This document shows, piece by piece, positions 32,743 through 40,511 of a stretch of DNA of 64,000 nt. Both the position numbers and the translations under genes were made by a program. This DNA is from Caballeronia sp. Lep1P3. Its GTDB lineage: Bacteria > Pseudomonadota > Gammaproteobacteria > Burkholderiales > Burkholderiaceae. The stretch is from positions 124,001 through 188,000 of the forward strand of contig NZ_CP084269.1 of NCBI RefSeq assembly GCF_022879595.1, in the 5' to 3' direction. The notes under the pieces were generated by a model, which worked only from the letters and a program-made list of their open reading frames with translations, made no database searches and had not been told where the DNA came from. How positions within the stretch are numbered: position 1 is the stretch's first letter; each line of letters begins with the position of its first letter.

Positions 32743-32894
32743 TCAATTTGCCGGCAAGGAATTCCGGCTCAACTACGTGTGCGCACGGTGAATGGAAAAG
32801 GCGATCGAAACGACGCATCTTTCTCCTTCGCTAATGAATCGCTGATCGCGAGAATTGCGAACTGCGCTAGCCGCGTCAACGATTCCATGAGCAC

Positions 32895-33320
32895 ATGAAA
32901 CTGAGTCACATAGCCACTGTTGCCGTCCTCATCGCTTCGTGCGCGACCTCGGTTGCGGCGATCGGCCTTGTTGTGCACGGGTTCAAACTCGAGCGAACAG
33001 CCGTACCGGTCGTTGCAGGCACAGGCCTCGTAGAGCGCATGCAAGGCGTCTCTGATGCGCTCCAGCATGTTCCGGCCAACGCGCAGGCGACTGTGCTCCA
33101 AAACTATGGGTTTCGCGACCGTCAGTCGTTCGACGACGCGCTGGATTCGCAGCGTGTCGACCTCGCGAGGGCGCAAAACGTCCGCGCCGAAGCGCTAGCA
33201 AGCAACGAAAAGAGGTTGGCCGCACTGCTCATCGCACTCGTATACACAGGAGTCGTCGCGGCGATGGGCGCGCTCGTCCTTTGCGACAAGGCTTTGGCGA
33301 AAGCACCAACTTGCAACTGA
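32895..33320 (+). CDS. Hypothetical inner-membrane protein
   Basis: This 141-residue protein has two hydrophobic segments, at the N-terminus (ATVAVLIASCATSVAAIGLV) and near the C-terminus (LAALLIALVYTGVVAAMGAL). They enclose a 75-residue soluble helical domain. This hairpin topology suggests an extracytoplasmic middle domain. No family recognised. No obvious Shine-Dalgarno. First gene after conserved block B. Confidence 0.6.
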   Translation: MKLSHIATVAVLIASCATSVAAIGLVVHGFKLERTAVPVVAGTGLVERMQGVSDALQHVPANAQATVLQNYGFRDRQSFDDALDSQRVDLARAQNVRAEALASNEKRLAALLIALVYTGVVAAMGALVLCDKALAKAPTCN

Positions 33321-33359
33321 GGCAGCTCCCATCCGCCTCTTCGCCCGTGACTAAGGACG

Positions 33360-33689
33360 ATGGACCTCATCATTATCAGCTTCGAAGACATCAGAGATGA
33401 CCCGGCAGGCGCACGCGCAGATGCAGAGCCGGCCGCTGGATTCCCGGACTCATGGCTGGACGCACTGATCGGCGCTGGCTCGGTATTTTCTCGTGACTAT
33501 GCCGCTCCTGGCGCTGTGTCGACCGTCGGCGTTCGGTTTCCCAGCACTTTCCACGCAGAGCAGTTCTGCTTGAGCGTGCGCCAGATGGCCAATCTGCTGG
33601 GCACTCGCGCCCATGTTCACAAGGTCCCGAGCCACCAGGCGCGTTCCACCCTGCGCGAGGCCGAAAGACATGGTTCACGTCTCCTTTGA
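33360..33689 (+). CDS. Hypothetical protein
   Basis: This is a 109-residue soluble protein, MDLIIISFEDIRDDPAGARA onward, with AAGGA 2-6 bases before the ATG. It looks alpha/beta with a C-terminal basic helix (QARSTLREAERHGSRLL). Its 3' end overlaps the start of the DUF1173 gene by 20 bases, suggesting co-expression. No function recognised. Confidence 0.5.
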   Translation: MDLIIISFEDIRDDPAGARADAEPAAGFPDSWLDALIGAGSVFSRDYAAPGAVSTVGVRFPSTFHAEQFCLSVRQMANLLGTRAHVHKVPSHQARSTLREAERHGSRLL

Positions 33690-34878
33690 CAATCTCACCG
33701 TTTTGCTTAAGGACGTTCAGAACAGCCCGGCACGCTACGCGCGCCAGCTTGAGCGTGCCAAGAAGTCGCCGGGATATGCGGTGTGTCGATGCAACGCTGC
33801 GGGTGCGGGCCAACCGCTGCGTCTCGTAGTTCGTCGCTACGGCGCGCTCTTTCATCTTGCGCGATGGCCCGACGAAGGGCCGCACCACAACTCGAAGTGC
33901 CCTTTCTATGCGGCGGCCGCTGCGACCGGCAAGAGCAAGTCCGACGCCGCTGATGCAATCCAGCACACGCCTGCGGGTCTGAACGTCAAGCTCGACGCCT
34001 CCCTATTTGTCAAAACAGTCGAAACCTCTCCCCGCCTGTCCGCGAACACTTCAGGCACCGGCAAGACGCGCCGTGCGGCGCCGCTGCTCGGCTTCCTGCA
34101 GCGTCTCTGGATCGAGGCGGATTTGCATACCTGGACGGGTGCCTCTGCGCGCAGTTGGGGGCAATGCAACGCTCACCTCGTCGCCGCACTTGGAGACGGC
34201 AAACTCAACGGTAAGCCGATGCAGAGCGTCCTGCATGTCATGCGTCGCTATGACGAAAACGAAGCGCAATCCATCGTCGCGGAGTTCGATGACTTTCTTG
34301 GGCGGATTGAAACGACGCCCACGGCGTCGCAACGTGGCTTGGTCCTTGGCGAGTTGCGCACGGTCGATGCTTCCAAGTATGGCTTCGTCGTCAAGCTTCG
34401 CCAGACGAAGCGCACCTTCTTCGCCTCAAAGCAGTTGCTTGCGATGGCGGCCGCATCATTTCGATCTGCGTGGGCCATGGTCGGCGACGCGAGCGCGCGG
34501 ATCGTGGTGTTAGCGGTAATCGAGCGGACCAAAGAAGGCAATCTTCGAATCGTCGACATCGCCCTGCAGTTGTGCAACAGCAGCTTCTTACCTTGCGACT
34601 CGAGCTACGAAGTCGCGATGGCCAACCGGCTGGTCGCGGAGCGCCGGCGGTTTACCAAGCCGCTCAGGCTGGAGAACGGCGATGCACAGCTGCCGGACTT
34701 TCAACTGACGGACACCGAGGCCCCGACCGCGATCGAAATCTATGGCATGCAGGGCAACCCGCAATACCTTAAGCGCAAGAAGGAAAAGCAGGCGCGGTAC
34801 GCGCTCACTGCAACGCCTTGTGTCGAGTGGATACCACCGGCAGAACTAGCGTCGGTACGACTGCCGGCCGCCGCTTGA
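33670..34878 (+). CDS. DUF1173-family protein
   Basis: This 402-residue protein has the N-terminal cysteine cluster YAVCRCNAAGAGQPLRLVVR then HNSKCPFY, as in DUF1173 of plasmid origin. The central region is alpha/beta. The C-terminal segment AQLPDFQLTDTEAPTAIEIY then GMQGNPQYLKRKKEKQARY has a D...ExY...K spacing suggestive of a PD-(D/E)XK nuclease fold. That nuclease idea is inference. The ATG at 33670 has GAGG about 9 bases upstream; a start at 33613 would overlap the previous gene further. Confidence 0.68.
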   Translation: MVHVSFDNLTVLLKDVQNSPARYARQLERAKKSPGYAVCRCNAAGAGQPLRLVVRRYGALFHLARWPDEGPHHNSKCPFYAAAAATGKSKSDAADAIQHTPAGLNVKLDASLFVKTVETSPRLSANTSGTGKTRRAAPLLGFLQRLWIEADLHTWTGASARSWGQCNAHLVAALGDGKLNGKPMQSVLHVMRRYDENEAQSIVAEFDDFLGRIETTPTASQRGLVLGELRTVDASKYGFVVKLRQTKRTFFASKQLLAMAAASFRSAWAMVGDASARIVVLAVIERTKEGNLRIVDIALQLCNSSFLPCDSSYEVAMANRLVAERRRFTKPLRLENGDAQLPDFQLTDTEAPTAIEIYGMQGNPQYLKRKKEKQARYALTATPCVEWIPPAELASVRLPAAA

Positions 34879-34879
34879 C

Positions 34880-34906
34880 TTGACAGCGGGCATCACCGCG
34901 ATACCT
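34880..34906 (+). promoter_or_regulatory. Promoter TTGACA/15/ATACCT
   Basis: TTGACA at 34880-34885, 15 bases, ATACCT at 34901-34906. It lies two bases after the DUF1173 stop and 32 bases before the GTG at 34938. Confidence 0.5.
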
Positions 34907-34937
34907 TGACCCAGTTCTCAACTTCTCGATACAACAC

Positions 34938-35456
34938 GTGAGCTCGAACTCGTTCTTTTTGAAACACGCGACGGCTCGCGATGCCGACTGGCAGGTGAGC
35001 TACCCCGCGCTCGCAATGGCAAGTTTGATCGACCCGGTCGATGAGCGGCGCAAGCAGATCGTTGTCGCGGCCGCCGACGACACCCATGTGCGCATGGTGT
35101 TCTTCAGCACCCTTGGCGCGATCCTCGACTTCCGGGCGTCGTGGGCAGAGATCGATAGCTCAGCGCGTAGCTGGCTAGCCTTTACCGTTCGTTGGAACAG
35201 GTGGTGGCTGCCGGATGGCGGACACGCGCGAGCACTTGAACAACACGCGTCGACGCCGACCGATTTACGGCTCGCGCATTGTTCGATTGAGGGGCGTCTC
35301 ACCGACGACGCAGCCTTTCGGCGATATCTTGATAATGTTGAGCGGCACTATCGGCGAGATGCGAGAATTGCTCGGATTTTGTTTCCCGACAACATTGCTG
35401 GCGACACTGGCCGTTGGCCGCCTAGGGACGCGGAGCACTGGTTGACTCCTGAATGA
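34938..35456 (+). CDS. Hypothetical protein
   Basis: This is a 172-residue soluble protein starting at GTG (MSSNSFFLKHATARDADWQV). It has a mixed fold with many Trp and Arg and no membrane segment or catalytic motif. The TGA overlaps the ATG of the following zinc-ribbon gene as ATGA, so the two are coupled. It is the first gene downstream of the promoter at 34880. Confidence 0.5.
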   Translation: MSSNSFFLKHATARDADWQVSYPALAMASLIDPVDERRKQIVVAAADDTHVRMVFFSTLGAILDFRASWAEIDSSARSWLAFTVRWNRWWLPDGGHARALEQHASTPTDLRLAHCSIEGRLTDDAAFRRYLDNVERHYRRDARIARILFPDNIAGDTGRWPPRDAEHWLTPE

Positions 35457-35765
35457 GCACCATCCTTCCATTTACGCGTCTCTCTACCAATGATGCGCGC
35501 GGTCACGGCAACGGCTGCGCGCATCGTCATATACGGCTGGCCAAACACGGCGGCACCGTCTCTTGCTCTGACTGCGGTGCGGCCCCTGGCGCCCTTTTCC
35601 GCGCTTTCAATGCTCGCGGAGCAGTACGGTCTCGCTCTCTCGCAGATCGAGCACCTCAAGAATCGTCTGGCTCTTGCTGATGCCCGGAATCTCGAGCTTT
35701 CCAAAACCCTCGACGCCATCGATAACCTGAAAAGAGCACCGAAACAGCCTTCAACGGAGACTTGA
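35453..35765 (+). pseudogene. Zinc-ribbon/coiled-coil protein with apparent frameshift
   Basis: The first frame (from ATG 35453) gives a zinc-ribbon start: GCAHRHIRLAKHGGTVSCSD then CGA. The continuation expected of this family, LAPFSALSMLAEQYGLALSQ then a leucine-rich coil, is in the frame open from 35490 to 35765. Dropping one C from the CCCC run at 35583-35586 joins them exactly as SCSDCGAALAPFSALSMLAE, a continuous protein of about 104 residues. As it stands the first frame ends at 35680 with a nonsense tail. Possible explanations are mutation, sequencing error or +1 programmed shifting. Confidence 0.65.
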
Positions 35766-35820
35766 CGGAGCGTCGATCGGTGGTGCAATAGGGTATCAGC
35801 AACAACAGAGCACCAGCACC

Positions 35821-36216
35821 ATGAAGCAGTCGTTTGCATGCGGCCACACCGGCAAGGGGAAGTAATGCCACACCTGCGCCAACGCAGAAAAAGAGAAAGC
35901 GGAGCAGCGTCTCGCGATGGAACAAAAGCGCGCGGCAAAGAGACGTTCGACTGCCGACGACGCCATCGACCTGTCGATGGTTCGCCATCTGTCGTCCGTT
36001 CAACGCGAGGCACGCGACCTCCTCGCGAAGGTCAGCAACGGAATCCATCCCTTCTCGCTCGACGGCAAATTCCTGAAGTCGTCCGCCGGCAGGCTCCTAT
36101 CGGTCCCCGTTGGCAGATCGTATCGGTTACTTTTCGACGCCCCATCTTTGAGGCCTATCCGCTTGGTCAGCCACGAGGATTACAACGCAATCGCCGCCAA
36201 TCGCGTCGCCGCGTAG
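35821..36216 (+). pseudogene. Zinc-finger protein interrupted by an in-frame TAA
   Basis: From ATG 35821 the frame reads MKQSFACGHTGKGK, then TAA (35863-35865), then CHTCANAEKEKAEQRLAMEQ and on to 36216 without another stop. The CxH...CxxC pairs straddle the stop, so the stop falls inside the finger; a Tyr codon changed by one base (TAC or TAT to TAA) would explain it. A shorter protein of 99 residues can start at ATG 35917. Its end RLLSVPVGRSYRLLFDAPSL then IRLVSHEDYNAIAA resembles RelE/ParE-like folds in character only. Confidence 0.6.
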
Positions 36217-36254
36217 TCTGAAAGGCGTTGTAAAGTTCGGGGTTGTTTCCTAAT

Positions 36255-36282
36255 TTGGCCGGGAAACGAGCGTCGTTATAAT
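36255..36282 (+). promoter_or_regulatory. Promoter TTGGCC/16/TATAAT
   Basis: TTGGCC at 36255-36260, a 16-base spacer and consensus TATAAT at 36277-36282, 57 bases before the Lar-like gene. The hairpin CGCCGA/TCGGCG at 36313-36327 lies in the leader. Confidence 0.6.
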
Positions 36283-36338
36283 GCATCCGCCCACACCCTT
36301 TTCGCCGACGATCGGCGAACGCCCCGGACCACGCTGCC

Positions 36339-37004
36339 ATGACTGACGAGCTCTTCCCCTGCGACCATTGCGGCGGAAAATGGGCCTTTGGCTACTCGCA
36401 CCGGCTATTGAAGCGCCTGTCGGCGCCCGCGAGTGACTATCTGAGCGCCGACGACCGAGCTGCTCCGCAAATGAACGACCTCGAAGCGCGCTCGCTCTTT
36501 GCGATCCCGCAAGAAAAGGTTTGCTGCATCTTTTGCGAAGACTGCGGCATGCAAACGCCTTGGATCGCAATCGGCGACGACCGGCACGCGGCCCTAGAGA
36601 AGGCGGGGACGATCTGGAACGCTCGGACGCGGCGCCCCCCTGCCAAGGAAGGCGATCTCCTCAAGCTGATCAGGAAGGAAGTCAGCGCCCTGGATGCGCC
36701 GCTCCTGATCAACCTCTTGGCACGAACGGAAGGCGACTGGGAGAAGCGCGGCCCAGTTTTCGCCATGCTGGCTGCGAAAATCGTCGACAGCAAGATCACC
36801 TTGAGCGATTTCTGGCCTGTCGACACAGTGCTCAACGATGCTGCGAGATACCGGAAGCTCCAGCAACTCGCTAAACGCGTATACATCGACGGCATAGCCT
36901 CGATTCAGTTTCCGCGCATTCCTGCGACGGGCGGTGATGAGGGCAGTTTCGAGAACAGCGTGAACCTCGCGGTTGACGATCTGCCGGACCGCAATCGCTG
37001 GTAA
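36339..37004 (+). CDS. Lar-family restriction alleviation-like protein
   Basis: This is a 221-residue protein. Its N-terminal 100 residues contain CDHCGGKW (with FPC before it), then CCIFCEDCGMQTPW and the closing KAGTIWNARTRRP. This is the Lar pattern of two zinc CxxC pairs ending in WNxR. Lar of Rac prophage is only about 64 residues and modulates type I restriction. Here a helical 120-residue C-terminal extension is added. Anti-restriction on conjugal entry is a reasonable inference. A consensus promoter lies upstream. Confidence 0.7.
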   Translation: MTDELFPCDHCGGKWAFGYSHRLLKRLSAPASDYLSADDRAAPQMNDLEARSLFAIPQEKVCCIFCEDCGMQTPWIAIGDDRHAALEKAGTIWNARTRRPPAKEGDLLKLIRKEVSALDAPLLINLLARTEGDWEKRGPVFAMLAAKIVDSKITLSDFWPVDTVLNDAARYRKLQQLAKRVYIDGIASIQFPRIPATGGDEGSFENSVNLAVDDLPDRNRW

Positions 37005-37005
37005 C

Positions 37006-37032
37006 TTGACTTCGGGCTTATGCGTCCATACT
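37006..37032 (+). promoter_or_regulatory. Promoter TTGACT/15/CATACT
   Basis: TTGACT 37006-37011, 15 bases, CATACT 37027-37032. It lies 52 bases before the 46-residue membrane-protein gene. Confidence 0.5.
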
Positions 37033-37084
37033 GGTTTGGTGCTGGCGAGTTGACGCCAGCGGCAACCACCACCACAGGAAACGC

Positions 37085-37225
37085 ATGTCCCCCATCGAAT
37101 ACCTTCGCGCCGCTTACCGCCTGCGCTCAAAGCTCGCACCGCAAATCGCTGTGGTCGTCGCCTTGGCCGCCATTCTCACCTATCACGCGATGACAAGCCG
37201 GTCGCTGGATTGGCTCTTGAATTGA
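37085..37225 (+). CDS. Small membrane protein, 46 residues
   Basis: MSPIEYLRAAYRLRSKLAPQ is a basic amphipathic N-terminus, then one membrane span IAVVVALAAILTYHA and a short tail ending DWLLN. AGGAA lies 6 bases before the ATG, and a promoter of the TTGACT/15 class precedes it. The hairpin GCCATATC/GATATGGC follows at 37253-37271. Function unknown. Confidence 0.6.
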   Translation: MSPIEYLRAAYRLRSKLAPQIAVVVALAAILTYHAMTSRSLDWLLN

Positions 37226-37343
37226 CCCAAAAGCGCGGGACTGAACCCACGGGCCATATCACTGATATGGCGCTTTGCGCGGGTGCCTCTCCGCTATCTC
37301 ACTGACGCCAAACGACAATTTCAAACTTTTCGCGTGTGACAAG

Positions 37344-38501
37344 TTAGGACTTTCTGCTATTTGTCACACTCACGGCTCTTCCCTCGAGGATCCGATACAC
37401 GCTTTGCCTTGAGATCTGAAGGAAGTTTGCGGCAGCCTTTTTGTTGCCGTTGAACTTAGCGATGGCATCATGCACCTGATCGAGGGTAACGTCCGTCGCC
37501 TTTTGCTGCTGGACCCTGTGCGTCGATAGATACGCGTTTGCAATCGAGGGTCGGCTGTGACCTGCCGCTTCGACCACCTGACGCCTGGCCTCCTCGTGCT
37601 GCGCCTTCGGCGCAATCTCGCCTGTTCCCTTAACCGGCGCTTTAACGCCTGCCAACGCTTCGTACATGGTGTGGAAGTTTTGGTGACGTAGACCGTGGGC
37701 AGTTATTCCGAGCGCGCTCTTCCGCACTCCGTGCTTGCGTAGCACACGGTAGAACCGGTCTTTCCACTGCTGCTTCGTATATCCGAGCGGGATCGTGGTC
37801 TTCGAAACCGAGTTCGTCAGCGCTGCCGCCTCCTTCAGTACGTCTAGGCCGTCACCGATCGGGACGACCCGGTTTCGACCGCCTTTTGTCCCCCGTGTGA
37901 CGTGGAGCATCCCGTCATCGCCGACTGACTCAACAGGGCGCAAGAGGAAGCTTTCCTCGACGCGCAAACCGAAGGTCAACTGCAGGCGGAGTTGGACAGC
38001 GACATACCTGTCGGTATGCGCGATCTCCGCCATCTTCTCGATCGAATCGACTCCATTGCCGTCCCACGACTTGTCCTCGGTGGCGATGTACGAGCGAACA
38101 AGACCGTGCTCTTTGCGGTCAACGTAGCTTTCCAACGGGCCGATAAGGTTTGGCTTATGCATCCACTCGGCGAGTGCGCGAAGATAGGTCAGCTTGTTTT
38201 CGATTGTTCCGCCCGTCAGCTTCTTACGAACCCAGATGTCCACAAGTGCCTCGACGTGCTTCTGCTTCAGGGCCCACGGAGATTTCAGCGCGTATCCGTT
38301 CTCGCGAAGCTCCACGAATGCGTGGCAGATCTTCTGAATCCGATATGCCTGTGTCTTCAATGACAGCGGGTTTCTACTTACGCGAGTCCGGCTGTGCACG
38401 CGAGCGACGTTGTCCTCAAGAAGCCGTTCCAGTTCGATTTTGAAGTCCTCTGGCAAATTGTAGCGACGAAGTTCTGAGCGGACGTTGACGGTGACCGACA
38501 T
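37344..38501 (-). CDS. Tyrosine recombinase/integrase with C-terminal HTH
   Basis: This is a 385-residue protein with a phage-integrase N-terminal domain. The catalytic domain shows Arg in FGLRVEES, Lys in TKGGR, HGLRH (HxxR), GHSRPSIANAYLS (His and the Tyr nucleophile). All active-site positions are therefore present. After the catalytic domain comes an HTH-like NGNKKAAANFLQISRQSVYR, unusual for integrases and Fis-like. It overlaps the TAA of the upstream gene (TAATG), so they are co-translated. It may resolve plasmid dimers or integrate an element. No shufflon repeats or attachment sites were found next to it. Confidence 0.8.
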   Translation of the reverse strand: MSVTVNVRSELRRYNLPEDFKIELERLLEDNVARVHSRTRVSRNPLSLKTQAYRIQKICHAFVELRENGYALKSPWALKQKHVEALVDIWVRKKLTGGTIENKLTYLRALAEWMHKPNLIGPLESYVDRKEHGLVRSYIATEDKSWDGNGVDSIEKMAEIAHTDRYVAVQLRLQLTFGLRVEESFLLRPVESVGDDGMLHVTRGTKGGRNRVVPIGDGLDVLKEAAALTNSVSKTTIPLGYTKQQWKDRFYRVLRKHGVRKSALGITAHGLRHQNFHTMYEALAGVKAPVKGTGEIAPKAQHEEARRQVVEAAGHSRPSIANAYLSTHRVQQQKATDVTLDQVHDAIAKFNGNKKAAANFLQISRQSVYRILEGRAVSVTNSRKS

Positions 38502-39493
38502 TAGCAATTCCCCTGTGCGTTCGTGATCAAGTGATTAGTTGCATAGCAGAGCGCCCGTCCTGTCTCGAACGATTGGCGTAACTCGGGCGACCGCGCAATA
38601 TGGCCGGATATCTCAATCACACCTGCCGCCGCAGATTCCCAGCCGGCCGCCGCCGCATGCCTCAGCGCAGCCCGTCGAGCATTCAAATCGTCAAAACCGT
38701 ATCGCATGGACAACTGCCACATGGACCACGCTAGGTCAGCCTCGAGCGGATGATTGACCCACGGCTCCCGGGCGGCTTTATGCGCACCTGTGGCGGCGGC
38801 GCCACCCGCCGTCAGCGAGACGAACCGTCCATGCGGCTCGATCCTCCTCAGCGACGGCTCAAGCAGGATTTCTCGGGCACTGAAGCGGAGTGCTTGCGCA
38901 ATGTCTCGCGTCCATGGCGAGCTACGCTCGATGCCCGCTTCGAATGCCCGCAAGTACAGCGGCGGCGCAGGTGCGAAAACTTCTATCCAAGGGGTGGCTC
39001 GTGCCCACTCAGCCAAGGCCCCCCGGGTGACGGAAAAGTTATTGCACAGCGAGGCAAAGTCGCCTGTGGCCACGCCAGACTCGTGATAGCTCTCGTCGAG
39101 CTTCGATAGAAAGCCATCTATGTCGACCGTGTCGCGCTCAAAGCGATGGGCGCGGTCTAGGTTCAGCGTCAGCCCGCAATGCCGTTCGATCGAGTGGACT
39201 GCGTCTAGGAAAACTGGCCCCATGACGCGGTGGTACGAGCCGACAATATATGAGCCCGTTACTGCCTTCCGAAGCACGAATACGTCCAACGGCTCCTGCA
39301 TCGTTTCCTCGTTGATCTGCGCTTGGTCCGCGGACACTGACATGTGCCCGATCCCTTTTTCGCCGGGCGAGAACCGCAGGGAGCCTATCTCCTCGTCTCT
39401 TCGCGCTGCGCGCCGCGTCACCCCGCCGGGTCCACCCTTCCTCGCCTTTAGCGATTCCATTCGATCAGCCCCGCACGTGGAAGAGACGTGCAT
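38501..39493 (-). CDS. Hypothetical protein coupled to the recombinase
   Basis: This is a 330-residue soluble protein. The first about 75 residues are basic and disordered (MESLKARKGGPGGVTRRAAR), then a globular helical domain starts near EPLDVFVLRKAVTGSYIVGS. It shows no known catalytic motif. The start at 39493 is uncertain; ATGs at 39460 and 39346 are alternatives. Its stop overlaps the recombinase start, so it is probably a recombination accessory or regulator, by position only. Confidence 0.5.
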   Translation of the reverse strand: MHVSSTCGADRMESLKARKGGPGGVTRRAARRDEEIGSLRFSPGEKGIGHMSVSADQAQINEETMQEPLDVFVLRKAVTGSYIVGSYHRVMGPVFLDAVHSIERHCGLTLNLDRAHRFERDTVDIDGFLSKLDESYHESGVATGDFASLCNNFSVTRGALAEWARATPWIEVFAPAPPLYLRAFEAGIERSSPWTRDIAQALRFSAREILLEPSLRRIEPHGRFVSLTAGGAAATGAHKAAREPWVNHPLEADLAWSMWQLSMRYGFDDLNARRAALRHAAAAGWESAAAGVIEISGHIARSPELRQSFETGRALCYATNHLITNAQGNC

Positions 39494-40059
39494 CGACCGT
39501 CCGTATTGCTGCGTGCTGCCGGTCTCACGCTTCGCGTGTTGACCGCCGCCGACTAGCTGCCGGGAGACATCAACGCGGGTCCGCTTCGCAGAACCTCTCG
39601 CCGTTGATTGCTCTCCCCGCTACTGCCGACAGTCCAGTCGCGCGCTTTTCGCTGCGCGATTGGGCTGTGCCGCTGCTACGGCTACCGCGCCGGCCTTAGC
39701 ACTGATGCGCTGCGGCCAATTGCTCGGTAATTGCTTTTGCGCTGTTTTGTTCCGGTTGCGCCGACCGTTCGTCTTCCGTACAGGGAGCAGTCGCCTATTC
39801 GGCTTGCTCGCTCCCCCATCCCCAAGCGCGTTGAATCCGCCGCGGTGTGTCGGGCCTCATGCAACGTACCCAGCTTCGTGTGCTGTAAGGATGCGTCCAT
39901 GCTTGTCGAATGCGTCGGTGATCGCAGCAGCAGACTGTGTCCGTGTCCGCGCGCACCTCGACTCAACTTGCTTTCTCGGGCTGAACTGCCCGCAAACCCA
40001 ATGGATATCGCGTGTCCGTGTTCCTCAACTTGGCTCACGGTGCGTTTGATTTGATTCAG

Positions 40060-40171
40060 AAAAAGGCCGCATGATTTTGCGGCCTGTGACAGAGGGGATT
40101 TTCGCTAGGCAAAGCGGTCCCCTCGATGGTCCGTATAGGAGGTTCGATGCGCTGGTCGCGCGGTTGGTGAT
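40060..40171 (-). ncRNA. Candidate small RNA carrying leader hairpin element 4
   Basis: On the minus strand -10 TATGAT (40181-40176) precedes ATCACC, the hairpin CGCGC-GACCA-GCGC and ATCGAACC. A second hairpin GAGGGGA/TCCCCTC (40092-40098 with 40118-40124, inner CGCT/AGCG) follows. The terminator GGCCGC/GCGGCC with TTTTT ends it at 40060. No reading frame follows within 500 bases, so this copy of the leader family stands alone as an RNA of roughly 110 bases. The RNA itself is inferred, not shown. Confidence 0.5.
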
Positions 40172-40241
40172 TGGAATCATAGCCGCTCGGAAGACAGCGC
40201 ACATTTCGAAAGCTGCCTAAATGTAGCGAGCTTTTGCTTCC

Positions 40242-40268
40242 TTGACATTGCGGCGTTCCAGATAGATT
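40242..40268 (+). promoter_or_regulatory. Promoter TTGACA/15/TAGATT before the actin-like gene
   Basis: TTGACA 40242-40247, 15 bases, TAGATT 40263-40268, giving a leader of about 235 bases ahead of the ATG at 40512. Confidence 0.5.
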
Positions 40269-40343
40269 AGGCCCGTCAGCAGCAGCTTTGGCCCCTAGTG
40301 GGTACCTGTAGGTTCCCTAACGAAACTTGCCGCTGAGTGCGCG

Positions 40344-40377
40344 TCCCTGCTTGGCCCCGACGAGGGTCAAGCAGGGA
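40344..40377 (+). repeat. Inverted repeat in the leader of the actin-like gene
   Basis: A perfect 10-base inverted repeat TCCCTGCTTG/CAAGCAGGGA with a 14-base loop. Further CAGGGACC-type boxes lie at about 40371-40378 and 40445-40452. It is a candidate partition-complex binding site or attenuator. Confidence 0.5.
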
Positions 40378-40511
40378 CCAAACAGGGGACTTACGAGCAG
40401 CTTCACCCTTCAGAATGCTGCTCTTGGCCCGTGTAGCGGCCACGCAGGGACCTGCCAGGGGCCGGGCAAACTTTGCTGGCAACGGCTTAACTGAACTCTG
40501 GAGAGAGAATC

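Larger units (their letters stand above)
32383..32894. other. Divergent regulatory region
   Basis: These 512 bases contain no gene. Leftward they hold the CCC-N-GGG hairpin (32415-32442) and leader element 3 with its -10. Rightward they hold the inverted repeats at 32594-32630 and conserved block B (32691-32742). Confidence 0.65.
39494..40511. other. Long gene-free region upstream of the actin-like partition gene
   Basis: In these 1,018 bases no frame looks coding on either strand. Contents seen: an imperfect hairpin GGGAGC/GCTCCC near 39782-39814, direct repeats of AATTGCT near 39719-39735, the small-RNA-like unit at 40060-40181, the promoter at 40242-40268 and the inverted repeat at 40344-40377 among several CAGGGACC/CAGGGGAC boxes. 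It could hold the partition centromere or an origin. No initiator gene is adjacent. Confidence 0.5.

Noticed and set aside
39470..39497. Plus-strand GCACGT...ACGTGCATCGACC resembling the leader element
   Set aside because: Overlaps the start of the 38501-39493 gene on the other strand, has no clear -10 and no downstream plus-strand gene.
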